DNA of 64,000 nt, from positions 3,348,001 to 3,412,000 of the forward strand of contig NZ_CP017674.1 of NCBI RefSeq assembly GCF_001792815.1, read 5' to 3'. Positions 24,862-34,505 of this stretch are shown in pieces. The stretch's first letter is position 1. The number at the start of each line of letters is the position of its first letter. The stretch is from Microbacterium sp. BH-3-3-3 (lineage in GTDB: Bacteria; Actinomycetota; Actinomycetes; Actinomycetales; Microbacteriaceae). The position numbers and the translations under genes are program-made. The notes under the pieces were generated by a model. The model was given only the letters and a program-made list of their open reading frames with translations, was not told the DNA's origin and ran no database searches.

Positions 24862-25086
24862 TCAGGCGACGAAGCCGACGCGACGGGCCTCTTCGGTGCC
24901 GAACTCGACGAACGCGAGGTTCGCGGTCGGAACCAGGTACGTGTTGCCCTTCACATCGGTGAAGACGACGTGGCTGGCGGAGTTGTCGAGGGCGGCGGCG
25001 ACCGCCGACTTGACGGCGTCCGAGCTCTCGTTCGTCTCGAAGTTCAGCTCGCGGCCGGTGTTGGTGATGCCGATACGGATCTCCAC
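24862..25086 (-). CDS. DUF3107 family protein
   Basis: 74 residues: MEIRIGITNTGRELNFETNE, then DAVKSAVAAALDNSASHVVFTDVKGNTYLVPTANLAFVEFG. This matches DUF3107, a compact ATP-binding-protein-like family confined largely to actinobacteria and typically encoded near the ferritin-like and DEAD-box genes. The function is unknown. The ATG has a GAAAGGAC-like ribosome site (seen on the minus strand at about 25090-25098). Confidence 0.88.
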   Translation of the reverse strand: MEIRIGITNTGRELNFETNESSDAVKSAVAAALDNSASHVVFTDVKGNTYLVPTANLAFVEFGTEEARRVGFVA

Positions 25087-25345
25087 GATGCGTCCTTTCC
25101 CCGCGGGCCGCGGTCGGCCCGGCGCGTGCTTCCGACTCTAGGGCAGCCCTCCGACACCGCGTCCCGCGCGGGCCCCCGCTTCGCGGATGGCGAACGCGCT
25201 GGTTCTGGAGCGGGCGCCCTCTCACGTGAGCGGCACGGTGACAGGGCGCACGGGGGCGCCGCTCGGGGAGGGTCGTCCCGCGAGGCGCCTCGCGGCAGAC
25301 CTGGCGCGGCCGGTGATGTCGGAGGTCGCCGTTAGCGTGGATGCC

Positions 25346-28300
25346 ATGCAGATCTCCGCCGCGGCCGCGCTCGCCTCCGGGGTGTCCCGCGTCGACGGTC
25401 TCGCGGGTGGATCACCGGCGGCGATCTCCCTCGACCGGCTCGACGACGCGCAGTGCGCGGTGGTGCAGTGGCCGGCCGAGGCCAGCGGTGTGGTGGTCGG
25501 TGCCCCGGGCTCGGGCAAGACGTCGACGCTGCTGTCCCGCGTGCGCGTGCTCGTGGCATCCGGTGTCGACCCCGACGATCTGCTCGTGCTCACCCCCACG
25601 CGGCCGGCGGCGACGGCGCTGCGCGACCCGCTCGCCCTCGCGGTGGAACGGGCGACCTCGGGCGCGCTGGCGCGCTCGCTGGCGTCGTTCGCGTTCCACC
25701 TGGTGCGCGGAGCCGAGGTGCGTCGCGGTGCCGAACCGCCCCAGCTGCTGACCGGCGGCGATGAGGACCAGATCATCCGCGACCTGCTCGACGGAGATGC
25801 GCTCGACGAGGCCGAGGGCGTCTCGCGGTGGCCGGAGTGGCTCGGCCCGGCCATTCGCGCGACGCGCGGTTTCCGCGGCGATCTGCGCGCGTTCCTCGCG
25901 GAGTGCACCGACCTGGGCGTCGACTCCGCCGCCCTCGTGCGACTGGCCGAAGAGCACGAGCTCCCGGTGTGGGCCTCGCTCGCCTCGTTCGCCGACGAGT
26001 ACCGCGCGGTGCGCGCCTCGATGCGCGGAGCGCACCGCGATGCCGCCGACCTGGCCCGCGAGGCCGTTTCCGTGCTCGGGGAGGCGCGCCGGGAGCGCGA
26101 TCTGCTCGGGCGGTTCTCGTCGTTGCGCTGCGTCCTCGTCGACGACGCGCAAGAGCTCACCGCGGGCGGCATCGACCTGTTGCGCGCCTGCCGCGACCTC
26201 GGGATCGGTGTCGTCGCCTTCGGGGACCCCGACGTGGGCTCGGGCGCCTTCCGCGGCGCCACGCCCGAGAACTTCGCGCGACTCGCTCGAGAGCTGGGCG
26301 CGACGGCCGCGCTGGGGGAGCCCCACCGCGGCACCCCCGAACACATCGACCTCGTGCGGCAGGTGGCGGCGCGCATCGGCGCGGCCGGCGTCGTGGCGCA
26401 CCGCCGCGCCCCCGTCGGCGCGGCACCCACCGGAGCCGTGCGCACCTACCTGCTGCGCTCTCCCGCCGAAGAGGCCGACGCGATCGCGCGTCTGCTGCGC
26501 GAACGGCACGTGCTCGACGGGGTTCCCTGGTCGCAGTGCGCGGTCATCGCGCACGACTCGCGGCAAGTGGCCACGCTCGAGGCCGAGCTCGCGGCGCGCG
26601 AGGTGCCGGCGCGCTCGAGCGGCCCCGGTCTGGCGCTCGGGGTGCAGCGTCCGGTGCGCGACCTGGTCGCGCTCGTCGAGCTGGGCATGCGCGACCCCGA
26701 CGGGTGGGCGGCCGATGCCGTGACCGATGCGCTGCTGGGAACCTTCGGCGGCCTCGATCCCATCGAACTCCGGCGTCTTCGCACCGCGCTCCGCCACGAC
26801 GAGCTGTCGGCGGGAGGATCCCGCACCGCGAGCGAGCTGCTGGTCTCGGGCGTGCGCTTCCCCCTCGAGCTCGAGACCGTCGACACCCGCGAGGGGCGAC
26901 GTGCGGCTCGACTGGGCGAGACACTGGCGGCCCTGCGGGCGCAGACGCAGGCGAAGGCCACGGCGCACGAACTGCTCTGGACCGCCTGGGAGCGCAGCGC
27001 TCTGGCGCGGGTGTGGCGCGAGGCCTCGCGGGGGCACGGTCCGCTCGCCGAGCAGGCCGATCGCGATCTCGACGCGATCGTCGCCCTCTTCCAGGCGGCC
27101 AAGCGGTTCACCGAACGCGAGCCCGACGGAGAAGCCGCGGTGTTCCTGCGTTCGGTGCTCGATAGCGACGTCGCCGAAGATCGCATCGAGCAGCCCGCCG
27201 TGACCGAGACGGTGCGCGTGCTCACCCCCGCCGCCGCGGCCGGCACCGCGTTCGACACCGTGATCGTGGCCGGCGTGCAAGACGGTGTCTGGCCCAACAC
27301 CCGGCTGCGCGGCGGTCTGCTCGAGACGTGGCGTCTCGCCGACGCGGTCCAGCAGCCCGACCTCCCCGTCTCGGGCATGCTCGACCGCCGCCGCGCCGCG
27401 ATGCACGACGAGCTGCGACTGTTCGTGCGCGCGATCAGTCGAGCGAACGCGCGGCTCGTGGTCACCGCGGTCGACGACGACGACACCGGTCCGAGCGTGC
27501 TGTTCGAGATGCTCCCCACTCCCGAGCCCGCCGCGGCGATCCCGGAGCACCCCCTGTCGCTGCGCGGACTCGTCGCTCGTCATCGGCGTGCGCTCACCGT
27601 GCCCCGGGTCCCGCCGGCCGATCGCGCGCACGCCGCCGGCCAGCTCGCCCTCCTCGCGGCAGCGGGGGTGGCCGGTGCGGCCCCCGACGAGTGGTACGGC
27701 GTCGCCGCACCGACCTCGACCGCGCCGCTGCGCGACCTCACCCGTGAAGACGTGCGGGTGTCGCCGTCGCGACTCCACGCCCTCGAAGAGTGCGAGCTCG
27801 ACTGGGTCATCGCCGATCTGGGCGGTGACCGAGGCGGCACGACGGCGGGCATCGGCACGATCATCCACGCGGCGCTCGAGACCGCGGCATCCATCTCCGA
27901 GAGCGACCTGTGGGCCGTGGTCGACGAGCGCTGGGGCGAGTTGGTCTTCGACGCCGTGTGGCGCGAACGGGCGGAACGCGCGCGCGCCCGGGAACTCGTG
28001 CGACGGCTCGCGACCTACCTCCGCCGGTTCGACGACGCGGGCGGGCGGCTGATCGGCGCCGAGCGGCACTTCGAGGTGCCCATCCCCCTCGACGACGCGG
28101 CGGAGCACCGCGCCGTGCTCAGCGGCGACATCGACCGCGTCGAGCTGACGCCGAGCGGCGAGGTGGTGATCGTCGACCTCAAGACGGGCAAGAACGAACC
28201 GCAGACCGACGCGAAGGTCGCCGACAACCCCCAGCTCGCCGCGTACCAGTTGGCGTTCTCGTCGGGTGCCATCGAGCCGGTCGCCGGCCTCGCCCCGGGA

Positions 28301-28531
28301 GGAGCGAAGCTGCTCGTGCTGCGCCCGACCGCGGCGACGAAAGAGTACGCCGAGCCGTTGCAGAAGCCGTTCGACGACGCGCAGCGCGCCGACTTCGTCA
28401 GCCGCGTGCAGCGCGCCGTCGGCGTGATGCGGGGCACGAGCTTCGCTGCACCCTACGAGGTGCACTGTCGAGACGAGTTCTCGTACGGGCTGTGCCGCAT
28501 CCACACGGTGTCGGCGGTGAGCGCCTCGTGA
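25346..28531 (+). CDS. adnA: AdnA-like subunit of AdnAB helicase-nuclease
   Basis: 1061 residues. An N-terminal UvrD-like motor with Walker A VVGAPGSGKTST (about 50-61) precedes a C-terminal RecB-family nuclease (GIGTIIHAALE; GDIDRVELTPSGEVVIVDLKTGKNEP; QLAAYQLAF). Motor motifs look degenerate: LVDDAQELTAGG where motif II is normally DExQ, and FGDPDVGSGAFRGA where motif III normally has GDPxQxIYxxRG. This fits mycobacterial AdnA, whose motor is dispensable, and length matches. The ATG at 25346 was chosen because TAGCGT lies seven bases upstream. It overlaps adnB by four bases. The complex resects DNA double-strand breaks. Confidence 0.9.
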   Translation: MQISAAAALASGVSRVDGLAGGSPAAISLDRLDDAQCAVVQWPAEASGVVVGAPGSGKTSTLLSRVRVLVASGVDPDDLLVLTPTRPAATALRDPLALAVERATSGALARSLASFAFHLVRGAEVRRGAEPPQLLTGGDEDQIIRDLLDGDALDEAEGVSRWPEWLGPAIRATRGFRGDLRAFLAECTDLGVDSAALVRLAEEHELPVWASLASFADEYRAVRASMRGAHRDAADLAREAVSVLGEARRERDLLGRFSSLRCVLVDDAQELTAGGIDLLRACRDLGIGVVAFGDPDVGSGAFRGATPENFARLARELGATAALGEPHRGTPEHIDLVRQVAARIGAAGVVAHRRAPVGAAPTGAVRTYLLRSPAEEADAIARLLRERHVLDGVPWSQCAVIAHDSRQVATLEAELAAREVPARSSGPGLALGVQRPVRDLVALVELGMRDPDGWAADAVTDALLGTFGGLDPIELRRLRTALRHDELSAGGSRTASELLVSGVRFPLELETVDTREGRRAARLGETLAALRAQTQAKATAHELLWTAWERSALARVWREASRGHGPLAEQADRDLDAIVALFQAAKRFTEREPDGEAAVFLRSVLDSDVAEDRIEQPAVTETVRVLTPAAAAGTAFDTVIVAGVQDGVWPNTRLRGGLLETWRLADAVQQPDLPVSGMLDRRRAAMHDELRLFVRAISRANARLVVTAVDDDDTGPSVLFEMLPTPEPAAAIPEHPLSLRGLVARHRRALTVPRVPPADRAHAAGQLALLAAAGVAGAAPDEWYGVAAPTSTAPLRDLTREDVRVSPSRLHALEECELDWVIADLGGDRGGTTAGIGTIIHAALETAASISESDLWAVVDERWGELVFDAVWRERAERARARELVRRLATYLRRFDDAGGRLIGAERHFEVPIPLDDAAEHRAVLSGDIDRVELTPSGEVVIVDLKTGKNEPQTDAKVADNPQLAAYQLAFSSGAIEPVAGLAPGGAKLLVLRPTAATKEYAEPLQKPFDDAQRADFVSRVQRAVGVMRGTSFAAPYEVHCRDEFSYGLCRIHTVSAVSAS

Positions 28532-31500
28532 GCGCCACCGTCTCGGCGGCGGTCATCGCCGCGGCCCTCGGGCAGTTCCCGCCGACGTCGGAACAGACGT
28601 CGGTGATCGAAGCCCCGCTCGCCCCGGCGCTGGTGGTCGCGGGCGCCGGCAGCGGCAAGACCGAGACGATGGCCGGACGCGTGGTGTGGCTCGTCGCGAA
28701 CGGCCTCGTCCGCCGCGACGAGGTCCTCGGACTCACCTTCACCCGCAAGGCCGCGGGCGAGCTCGCCGAGCGCATCCAGCGGCGGTTGCAGCGACTGGCC
28801 GAGTTCGAGGCGCGCGGACTGCTGCCCTTCCTCCCGGCCCTGCACGAGGCCGGTCGGCTCTCGGTGTTCGCCGACCTGGCCCCCCTCGACGGTGCCCGCG
28901 GCGATGCCGCTCGTCGTGAGGCGCTCGACGCGCTGGCCGCCGAGGTCGGTGCGCACGCCGACGACGCCCACGACGGCGACCAGCTGCTGCACCGGCCGAC
29001 CGTCTCGACCTACAACAGCTTCGCCGACGGAATCGTGCGCGAGCACGGCGTGCGCATCGGCCGCGACGCCGAATCGGCGGTGCTCTCGGAGTCGGCGGCC
29101 TGGTTGCTCATGCGGCGCGTGGTGTTCGCCTCCGATGATCCGCGACTCGAGGAGCGACAGGAATCCCCGCGCACGTTGATCGACGCCGCACTGCGCATCG
29201 CGCGCGACGGCGTCGACAACCTGGTCGACCTCGAGCGTCTCGCCGCGTTCCCCGACGAGTTCGCGCGCATCGTCGAGCGCCCCTCGACGTCGGCCCGCGT
29301 GATCGTCTACAAAGAGGTGGGCGACGCCGCGGCGAAAGTGTCGGCGCTCTCACTGCTCGCCGCCCTCGCCGCGGACTACGACCGCGAGAAGGCCCGCGTC
29401 GGGGTGATGGATTTCGCCGATCAGGTGGCGGGCGCGCTGCGCATCGCCCGGGAGCACCCGGCGGTGGTCGCCGAACTCCGCGCGCGGTATCGGGTCGTGC
29501 TCCTCGACGAGTGCCAGGACACCTCGGTCGTGCAGACCGACCTGCTCGCGACGCTGTTCGGCGGGACCGGGGTCATGGCCGTCGGCGATCCCCACCAGGC
29601 CATCTACGGGTGGCGGGGCGCCAGTGCGGGCAACCTCGGCGGATTCCCCGCCGCTTTCGCCCCGGAGGGGGGATGCCGGCACTTCGCGCTGCTGACGAGT
29701 TGGCGCAACAGCGCGGCGGTGCTGCGGGCGGCCAACGCGGTCCTCGCCCCCCTCGCCGCGCGCGCGGCTGTCGAGGTGGGCGAACTCGCCCCGCGCCCCG
29801 GCGCGCCGGCGGGCGTCGTCGACGTGGTCTTCGAGAACGACCTCGACGCCGAGGCCGATCGCGTCGCGTCGTGGTTCGTCGGGGTCCGCGCCGCCCGCGC
29901 GGCCGAGGGACGCCCCACGACGGGAGCGATCCTCTTCCGCAGCAAGAAGCACATGGTGCGCTTCGGAGACGCACTCGGCCGACGCGGGGTCCCTCATCGC
30001 ATCCTGGGCCTCGGCGGGCTCCTCACCACCCCCGAGGTGGTCGATGTCGTCTCGGCCCTGCGGGTCATCAGCGACCCCGAGGCCGGATCGGCGCTGATCC
30101 GATTGCTGTCGGGCCCGCGGTGGGCCGTGGGCCTGGCCGATCTTCGCGCCCTGGCGCAGCTGGCACGACGCCTCGCCACGCACGACGTCGGCCTGCAGCC
30201 CCTCGCCCCCGAGGTCGTCGACCGACTGCGCTCCACACCGGGGGCCGACCGGGCCTCGCTCGTCGACGCGCTCGACTTCCTCACGCGTCAGACCGACGGC
30301 CACGGCTGGCTGGCCGAGATCACCCCCGAGGGGCGCGCGCGGCTGCGCGACGCCGGTGCCGTGTTCGCGGCGCTCCGGCGCAGCGTTGGCGCACCGATCC
30401 CGGAGCTCCTGCGATTGATCGAGGTCGAGTTGCGTCTCGACATCGAGCTCGCCGCGAACGAATCGCGCGGCCCCGCCCGCATCGCCTCGGCGCAGTTGCG
30501 CGCGTTCGTCGACGAGATCCGCGGTTTCCTCGCCGCCGACGAGTCGGGGTCGGTGTCGAGCCTGCTCGCGTGGCTCGATCACGCCGAGCAGGCCGACGAG
30601 TTCGCCCCGCGCACCGAGCCGCCCGAAGACGACGTGGTGCAACTGCTCACGATCCACGGCTCGAAAGGGCTCGAGTGGGATGCCGTCTCGGTGGTGCGCC
30701 TGGTCACCGACGAGCTCCCCTCGCTGGCACGCGACACGAAGGGATGGCTGGGGTTCGGCATCCTTCCCGCGGAGTTCCGCGGTGATTCCGCCTGGCTTCC
30801 GGTGTTCGGGTGGCGGGGTGCCGAGACTCAGCAGGACCTCAAGGCCGCCATCGACGCCTTCGTCGCCGACAACCGGGCGCGGCAACTCGACGAGGATCGC
30901 CGCCTCGCCTACGTGGCCTTCACCCGTGCCCGCGACCATCTGATGCTCTCGGGATCGAGCTGGTCGGGGACGAAGCGCCCGCGCCGCCCGAGCGTGTTCC
31001 TCGACGAGGCGACCGAAGCGCTCGGCATCGACCTCGAGATCGGTGATCCGGGCGACGATCCGTACGACGGGGAACGTCGTCTGCTGCACTGGCCGCTCGA
31101 CCCGCTCGGGTCGCGTCGTACGGCCGTCTCGGCCGCCGCGGCCGCGGTGAACGCCGCGCGTGCGTCGGGACCGGTCGATGCCGATCCCGACCTCGCGTTG
31201 CTTCTCGCCGAGCGCGCCGACCGGCTGCGTCCGGCCCATACGCCCGCGCCCACGCGCATTCCCGCTTCTCGCTTCAAGGACTTCGTCGCCGACTACGGCG
31301 AGGCGGTCGAGGCGCTCCGCCGTCCCCTCCCCGAGCGCCCTTACCGCCAGACGCGCCTGGGCACCCTGTTCCACGCCTGGGTCGAACAGCGATCGGGGCT
31401 CGTGGGCGCGGGGATCGGCCTCGACGACGACGCGCTGTGGGACGACGACGAGGCGGGTGCATCGGCCGCCGACGCGGCCGAACTCGAGCGCCTGCGCGCG

Positions 31501-31815
31501 TGCTTCGAGCGGTCGGAATGGGCGCCGCTGATGCCGCTCGAGGTCGAGACCGAGATCGACTTCGTCACGACGCGGCTCGACGGCCGCGAACACGTCGTCA
31601 TCTGCAAACTCGACGCCGTCTACCGGCGCGGGGACCGCTACGAGATCGTCGACTGGAAGACCGGTCGTCCGCCGCGCACCGAGGCCGAGCGCACCGCGCG
31701 CATGTTGCAGCTCGAGCTCTACCGTGAGGCGTATCACGCCAAGCACGGCATCGACCTCGACCGCATCGACGTCGCGCTGTTCTACGTCGGCGACGAGCTC
31801 GTGCTGCGCGGCTGA
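28528..31815 (+). CDS. adnB: AdnB-like lead motor subunit of AdnAB helicase-nuclease
   Basis: 1095 residues, the same length as mycobacterial AdnB. Motifs are canonical: Walker A VVAGAGSGKTETM (about 37-49), Ia LTFTRKAAGELAERI, II VVLLDECQDTSVVQ, III AVGDPHQAIYGWRGA, V LTIHGSKGLEWDAV and VI RLAYVAFTRARDHLM. The C-terminal RecB nuclease domain has RLGTLFHAWVE, CKLDAVYRRGDRYEIVDWKTG (catalytic D and K) and QLELYREAY. It powers translocation of the heterodimer during end resection. The GTG overlaps the adnA stop (GTGA), so the subunits are co-produced. Confidence 0.93.
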   Translation: MSATVSAAVIAAALGQFPPTSEQTSVIEAPLAPALVVAGAGSGKTETMAGRVVWLVANGLVRRDEVLGLTFTRKAAGELAERIQRRLQRLAEFEARGLLPFLPALHEAGRLSVFADLAPLDGARGDAARREALDALAAEVGAHADDAHDGDQLLHRPTVSTYNSFADGIVREHGVRIGRDAESAVLSESAAWLLMRRVVFASDDPRLEERQESPRTLIDAALRIARDGVDNLVDLERLAAFPDEFARIVERPSTSARVIVYKEVGDAAAKVSALSLLAALAADYDREKARVGVMDFADQVAGALRIAREHPAVVAELRARYRVVLLDECQDTSVVQTDLLATLFGGTGVMAVGDPHQAIYGWRGASAGNLGGFPAAFAPEGGCRHFALLTSWRNSAAVLRAANAVLAPLAARAAVEVGELAPRPGAPAGVVDVVFENDLDAEADRVASWFVGVRAARAAEGRPTTGAILFRSKKHMVRFGDALGRRGVPHRILGLGGLLTTPEVVDVVSALRVISDPEAGSALIRLLSGPRWAVGLADLRALAQLARRLATHDVGLQPLAPEVVDRLRSTPGADRASLVDALDFLTRQTDGHGWLAEITPEGRARLRDAGAVFAALRRSVGAPIPELLRLIEVELRLDIELAANESRGPARIASAQLRAFVDEIRGFLAADESGSVSSLLAWLDHAEQADEFAPRTEPPEDDVVQLLTIHGSKGLEWDAVSVVRLVTDELPSLARDTKGWLGFGILPAEFRGDSAWLPVFGWRGAETQQDLKAAIDAFVADNRARQLDEDRRLAYVAFTRARDHLMLSGSSWSGTKRPRRPSVFLDEATEALGIDLEIGDPGDDPYDGERRLLHWPLDPLGSRRTAVSAAAAAVNAARASGPVDADPDLALLLAERADRLRPAHTPAPTRIPASRFKDFVADYGEAVEALRRPLPERPYRQTRLGTLFHAWVEQRSGLVGAGIGLDDDALWDDDEAGASAADAAELERLRACFERSEWAPLMPLEVETEIDFVTTRLDGREHVVICKLDAVYRRGDRYEIVDWKTGRPPRTEAERTARMLQLELYREAYHAKHGIDLDRIDVALFYVGDELVLRG

Positions 31816-32030
31816 GGCGGCGGCGCGGGAGGGGCGCGCGTACAGTGCGGCGCGGGCCGGTCGCGTTCATCGATTACGGCGCGGACGTGTCGAGTGCGCG
31901 AGCGGCTCGCTCACAGCGAGCTCGACTCCGGCCGGTCAATCACGGTGAGCGCCTTGCGAGCGGGTCGCCTACACCGAGCAGGCGCGGGCCGACGCGACGG
32001 CTGAGGCCGTGCGAAACGGGCGCGAGCGCG
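31816..32030. other. Intergenic region between convergent adnB and phosphotransferase genes
   Basis: 215 bases. The only clear structure is a small hairpin GCTCGCT-CAC-AGCGAGC at 31905-31921, without a T-run. No gene is supported. Confidence 0.5.
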
Positions 32031-33515
32031 TCAGGCCCCGTCGCCCGAAACCCCCCAGCGGCGGAGGGCCGCACGGCTGGCGCGCGCAGCGTCTTCCTCG
32101 TCATCGTGGTCGGTGTCGTCGTGGTCGGTGTCTACGTCACCGTTCCGCAGCGCCGGCTCGTCGTGCCGAGCCCAGCCGGGGAGCGCGCCGTCGCCGTGTG
32201 CGGCGGCGGGTGAGACGTTCGCCTGCTCGGCGGCTCCCGCGTGCGCTAGTCCGGGCGCGGTGCCGGGCGTCTCGGTCCACCCGTCGAGATCGATCGGCTC
32301 GGTCGCGCCGGGCTCGGGTGAGGAGAACTCGTCCGTGGAGCTGGGGGCGGGCGGGGCGAACGAGAGGGCCCCCGTCTCGGCATCCGGATCCTGGTCGGCG
32401 GCGAGTGCGTCGGCGAGGGCCTCGGCCGCCGCGGCCCGATCGCGTTCGGCCGAGAGGTAGAGCGAGAGCGCCTCGGGGTCGTAGGCGTCGGTCTGCATCG
32501 AGGTGTCGACCGACCCGGGCGCCGACAGGGGGGGCACGCTCTCGACCAGGGCGAGGGCGTCGTCGATGTCGCTGCGCGAGTCGGGGACGATGTGGTCTCC
32601 GCGCACACCCTCGGCGAGGGCGTCGAGAAGGGCGACGGCGTCGGCGACGACGTCGGCTTCCCCCGCGTCGTGGCCGTGCACGAGCCAGCGCGCGAACTCC
32701 AGTTCGGCGTACAGGCGCGCGCGTTCGCGCAGCAGGGGGTCGGGGGAGCGCTCCGCACCGGAGGCGTAACCGGCGTAGACGTCATCGGTGGCCAGCGGGG
32801 CCGAGGCGAGCCAGCGCAGGTCGACCGCGGGGTCGCCCACGTTCAATCCCGCCCAGTCCAGCAGGCCGACGACATGCGGCACGCCGTCGTCGTCGTCGGT
32901 GAGCAGGATCGACGAGCTCGTCGCGCCGCCGAGCACGACCGCCGCTTCGAACCGCCAGAGGTCGTCGACCTCGAGAGCGCGGCGCCAGCGCAGCATGAGG
33001 CCGTCGCTGACCCGGCCGGTGGCATCGGCGCGGTCGAGGAGGCGCCGGACGTCGTCGCGCGTCTGATCGGCGGAGCGCACGGGCAGGCCGTCGGTGCGCA
33101 CGATCGACACGGGCAGGGCGTGCACGGCGGCCAGGGCAGCGCCGATCGCCGGTGCGTACCCCGGGCCCTTGGGCAGGTGCGCGGGGTCGATGCGATAGCC
33201 GTCGATGTGCCCGACCACGAGCACGCGCTGGGCGCCGGATCCGCTCTCGCCGGCGACCTCGGGGACCGCGAAGGGCAGCAGGGCACGCACACCAGGGGTG
33301 AGCGCGTGAAGCGCGCGCGCCTCGGCGGCGAGGTCGGCGCCGTCGTCGTCGCCGGCCGGCATACGCACGACGAGCTCCCGTCCGTCGTCGGTACGCGCCA
33401 GGGCGGTGTCGAACCTCCCGCCGGCGTTCTCGGTCAGGATGCTGACGCGGGTGATGGCGGTGCGCGGCAGTGCCGCCGTCGCCGACGCGGCTAAAATGAG
33501 GGGCGAGCGTGCCAT
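32031..33515 (-). CDS. Aminoglycoside/macrolide-type phosphotransferase family protein
   Basis: 494 residues. A kinase-like APH fold occupies about residues 20-300: RFDTALARTDDGRELVVRMP (ATP lysine region is weak), ALAAVHALP, and VVGLLDWAGLNVGDPAVDLRWLA with the metal-binding DWxxxxxGDPxxDL motif. The Brenner HxDxxxxN loop is replaced (ATSSSILL), so catalysis is doubtful or altered. The last about 150 residues are an acidic, Asp/Pro-rich tail not found in resistance enzymes. I infer a housekeeping or sensor kinase-like protein, not a drug-resistance gene. TACCCT six bases before the ATG suggests a leaderless mRNA. Confidence 0.78.
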   Translation of the reverse strand: MARSPLILAASATAALPRTAITRVSILTENAGGRFDTALARTDDGRELVVRMPAGDDDGADLAAEARALHALTPGVRALLPFAVPEVAGESGSGAQRVLVVGHIDGYRIDPAHLPKGPGYAPAIGAALAAVHALPVSIVRTDGLPVRSADQTRDDVRRLLDRADATGRVSDGLMLRWRRALEVDDLWRFEAAVVLGGATSSSILLTDDDDGVPHVVGLLDWAGLNVGDPAVDLRWLASAPLATDDVYAGYASGAERSPDPLLRERARLYAELEFARWLVHGHDAGEADVVADAVALLDALAEGVRGDHIVPDSRSDIDDALALVESVPPLSAPGSVDTSMQTDAYDPEALSLYLSAERDRAAAAEALADALAADQDPDAETGALSFAPPAPSSTDEFSSPEPGATEPIDLDGWTETPGTAPGLAHAGAAEQANVSPAAAHGDGALPGWARHDEPALRNGDVDTDHDDTDHDDEEDAARASRAALRRWGVSGDGA

Positions 33516-33521
33516 GCCCCC

Positions 33522-33527
33522 AGGGTA
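33522..33527 (-). promoter_or_regulatory. -10 hexamer for leaderless phosphotransferase gene
   Basis: TACCCT on the minus strand ends six bases before the ATG at 33515. Confidence 0.5.
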
Positions 33528-33578
33528 GGTCGGGCCCTCGCCCACCCGCCCGCGCCACGCCCTTGAGAGAGGTGTTCG

Positions 33579-34505
33579 ATGCCGCTTCCCGCGTCTTCGC
33601 CGCACGATCACACGTCGCTCGACCACCCGATCGACTCGGCCTTCGACCGATCGGCGATCGAGCGGGATCGCGTCGATCTGCTCGACTCCCTGCGTGAGGC
33701 GGCCGATACGCGCGTGCTGGCCGTCCGACGTGATGCGGCGCCCGTCGCCGACGCTCACCTGCGACTGGTGAGCGTGCCCGAAGTCGACGAGGCGCTCGAG
33801 TGGGCGTTCCTGGGCAGGACGGCCGACGGTGCGGGGGTGCTCCTGGCCGTACTCGCCGACGACGCCGAGCTCGACGGCATCCCGGACGCCGCGTGGATGG
33901 CGCTGCGCACCGGGGGAGGCTATCTGCCCGCTGCCGAGGCCGAGGTGCTCACGACGGCCGTGGCTCTGGCCGGCTGGCTGCGCGATGCGCCGTTCTGCCC
34001 GGCCTGCGGCGCCCGCACCCTGCTCGGACAGGCCGGATGGTCGCGCCACTGCCCCTCGTGCGGCCGCCAGCACTTCCCCCGCACCGACCCGGCGGTGATC
34101 GTGCTGGTCACCGGCGGCGAGAACGACGACCGCGTGCTGCTCGGCGCGAACGCGGCCTGGGGTGGGGACCGGTATTCGTGCTTCGCGGGCTTCGGCGAGG
34201 CGGGGGAGTCGCTCGAAGAGACGGTGGAGCGCGAGGTCACCGAGGAATCGGGTGTGCGCCTGCGCGACATCGCGTATCGCGGCTCCCAGGCCTGGCCGTA
34301 TCCGCGGTCGCTCATGCTGGGCTTCCGGGCCCGGGCCGTCGACGTCGACGAGGCCCGACCCGACGGCGACGAGATCGTCGAGGTGCGCTGGTTCGACCGC
34401 GGCGAGATCGCCGCCGCCCTGCGCGGCGAGGGATCGGTGCAGCTGCCCGGACCCGCCTCCATCGCCCGGCGTCTGATCGACGGCTGGGTTCGGGGCGACG
34501 CGTGA
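33579..34505 (+). CDS. nudC: NAD(+) diphosphatase (NADH pyrophosphatase, Nudix)
   Basis: 308 residues. A zinc ribbon (CPACGARTLLGQAGWSRHCPSCG, about residues 138-160) and the HFPRTDPAVIVLV segment precede the Nudix box GFGEAGESLEETVEREVTEE (about 205-224) with SGV following; SQAWPYPRSLMLGF is the NudC SQPWPFPxS motif. The enzyme hydrolyses NAD(H) and can remove NAD caps from RNA in other bacteria. A GAGAGAGGTG ribosome site precedes the ATG. Its last codons overlap the uvrD2 GTG (GTGA), a coupling also seen in the nudC-uvrD2 order of mycobacteria. Confidence 0.93.
   Translation: MPLPASSPHDHTSLDHPIDSAFDRSAIERDRVDLLDSLREAADTRVLAVRRDAAPVADAHLRLVSVPEVDEALEWAFLGRTADGAGVLLAVLADDAELDGIPDAAWMALRTGGGYLPAAEAEVLTTAVALAGWLRDAPFCPACGARTLLGQAGWSRHCPSCGRQHFPRTDPAVIVLVTGGENDDRVLLGANAAWGGDRYSCFAGFGEAGESLEETVEREVTEESGVRLRDIAYRGSQAWPYPRSLMLGFRARAVDVDEARPDGDEIVEVRWFDRGEIAAALRGEGSVQLPGPASIARRLIDGWVRGDA

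Noticed and set aside
32031..33515. Antibiotic-resistance phosphotransferase
   Set aside because: The HxDxxxxN catalytic loop is not visible and the protein has a long acidic tail. The fold alone does not support a resistance function.
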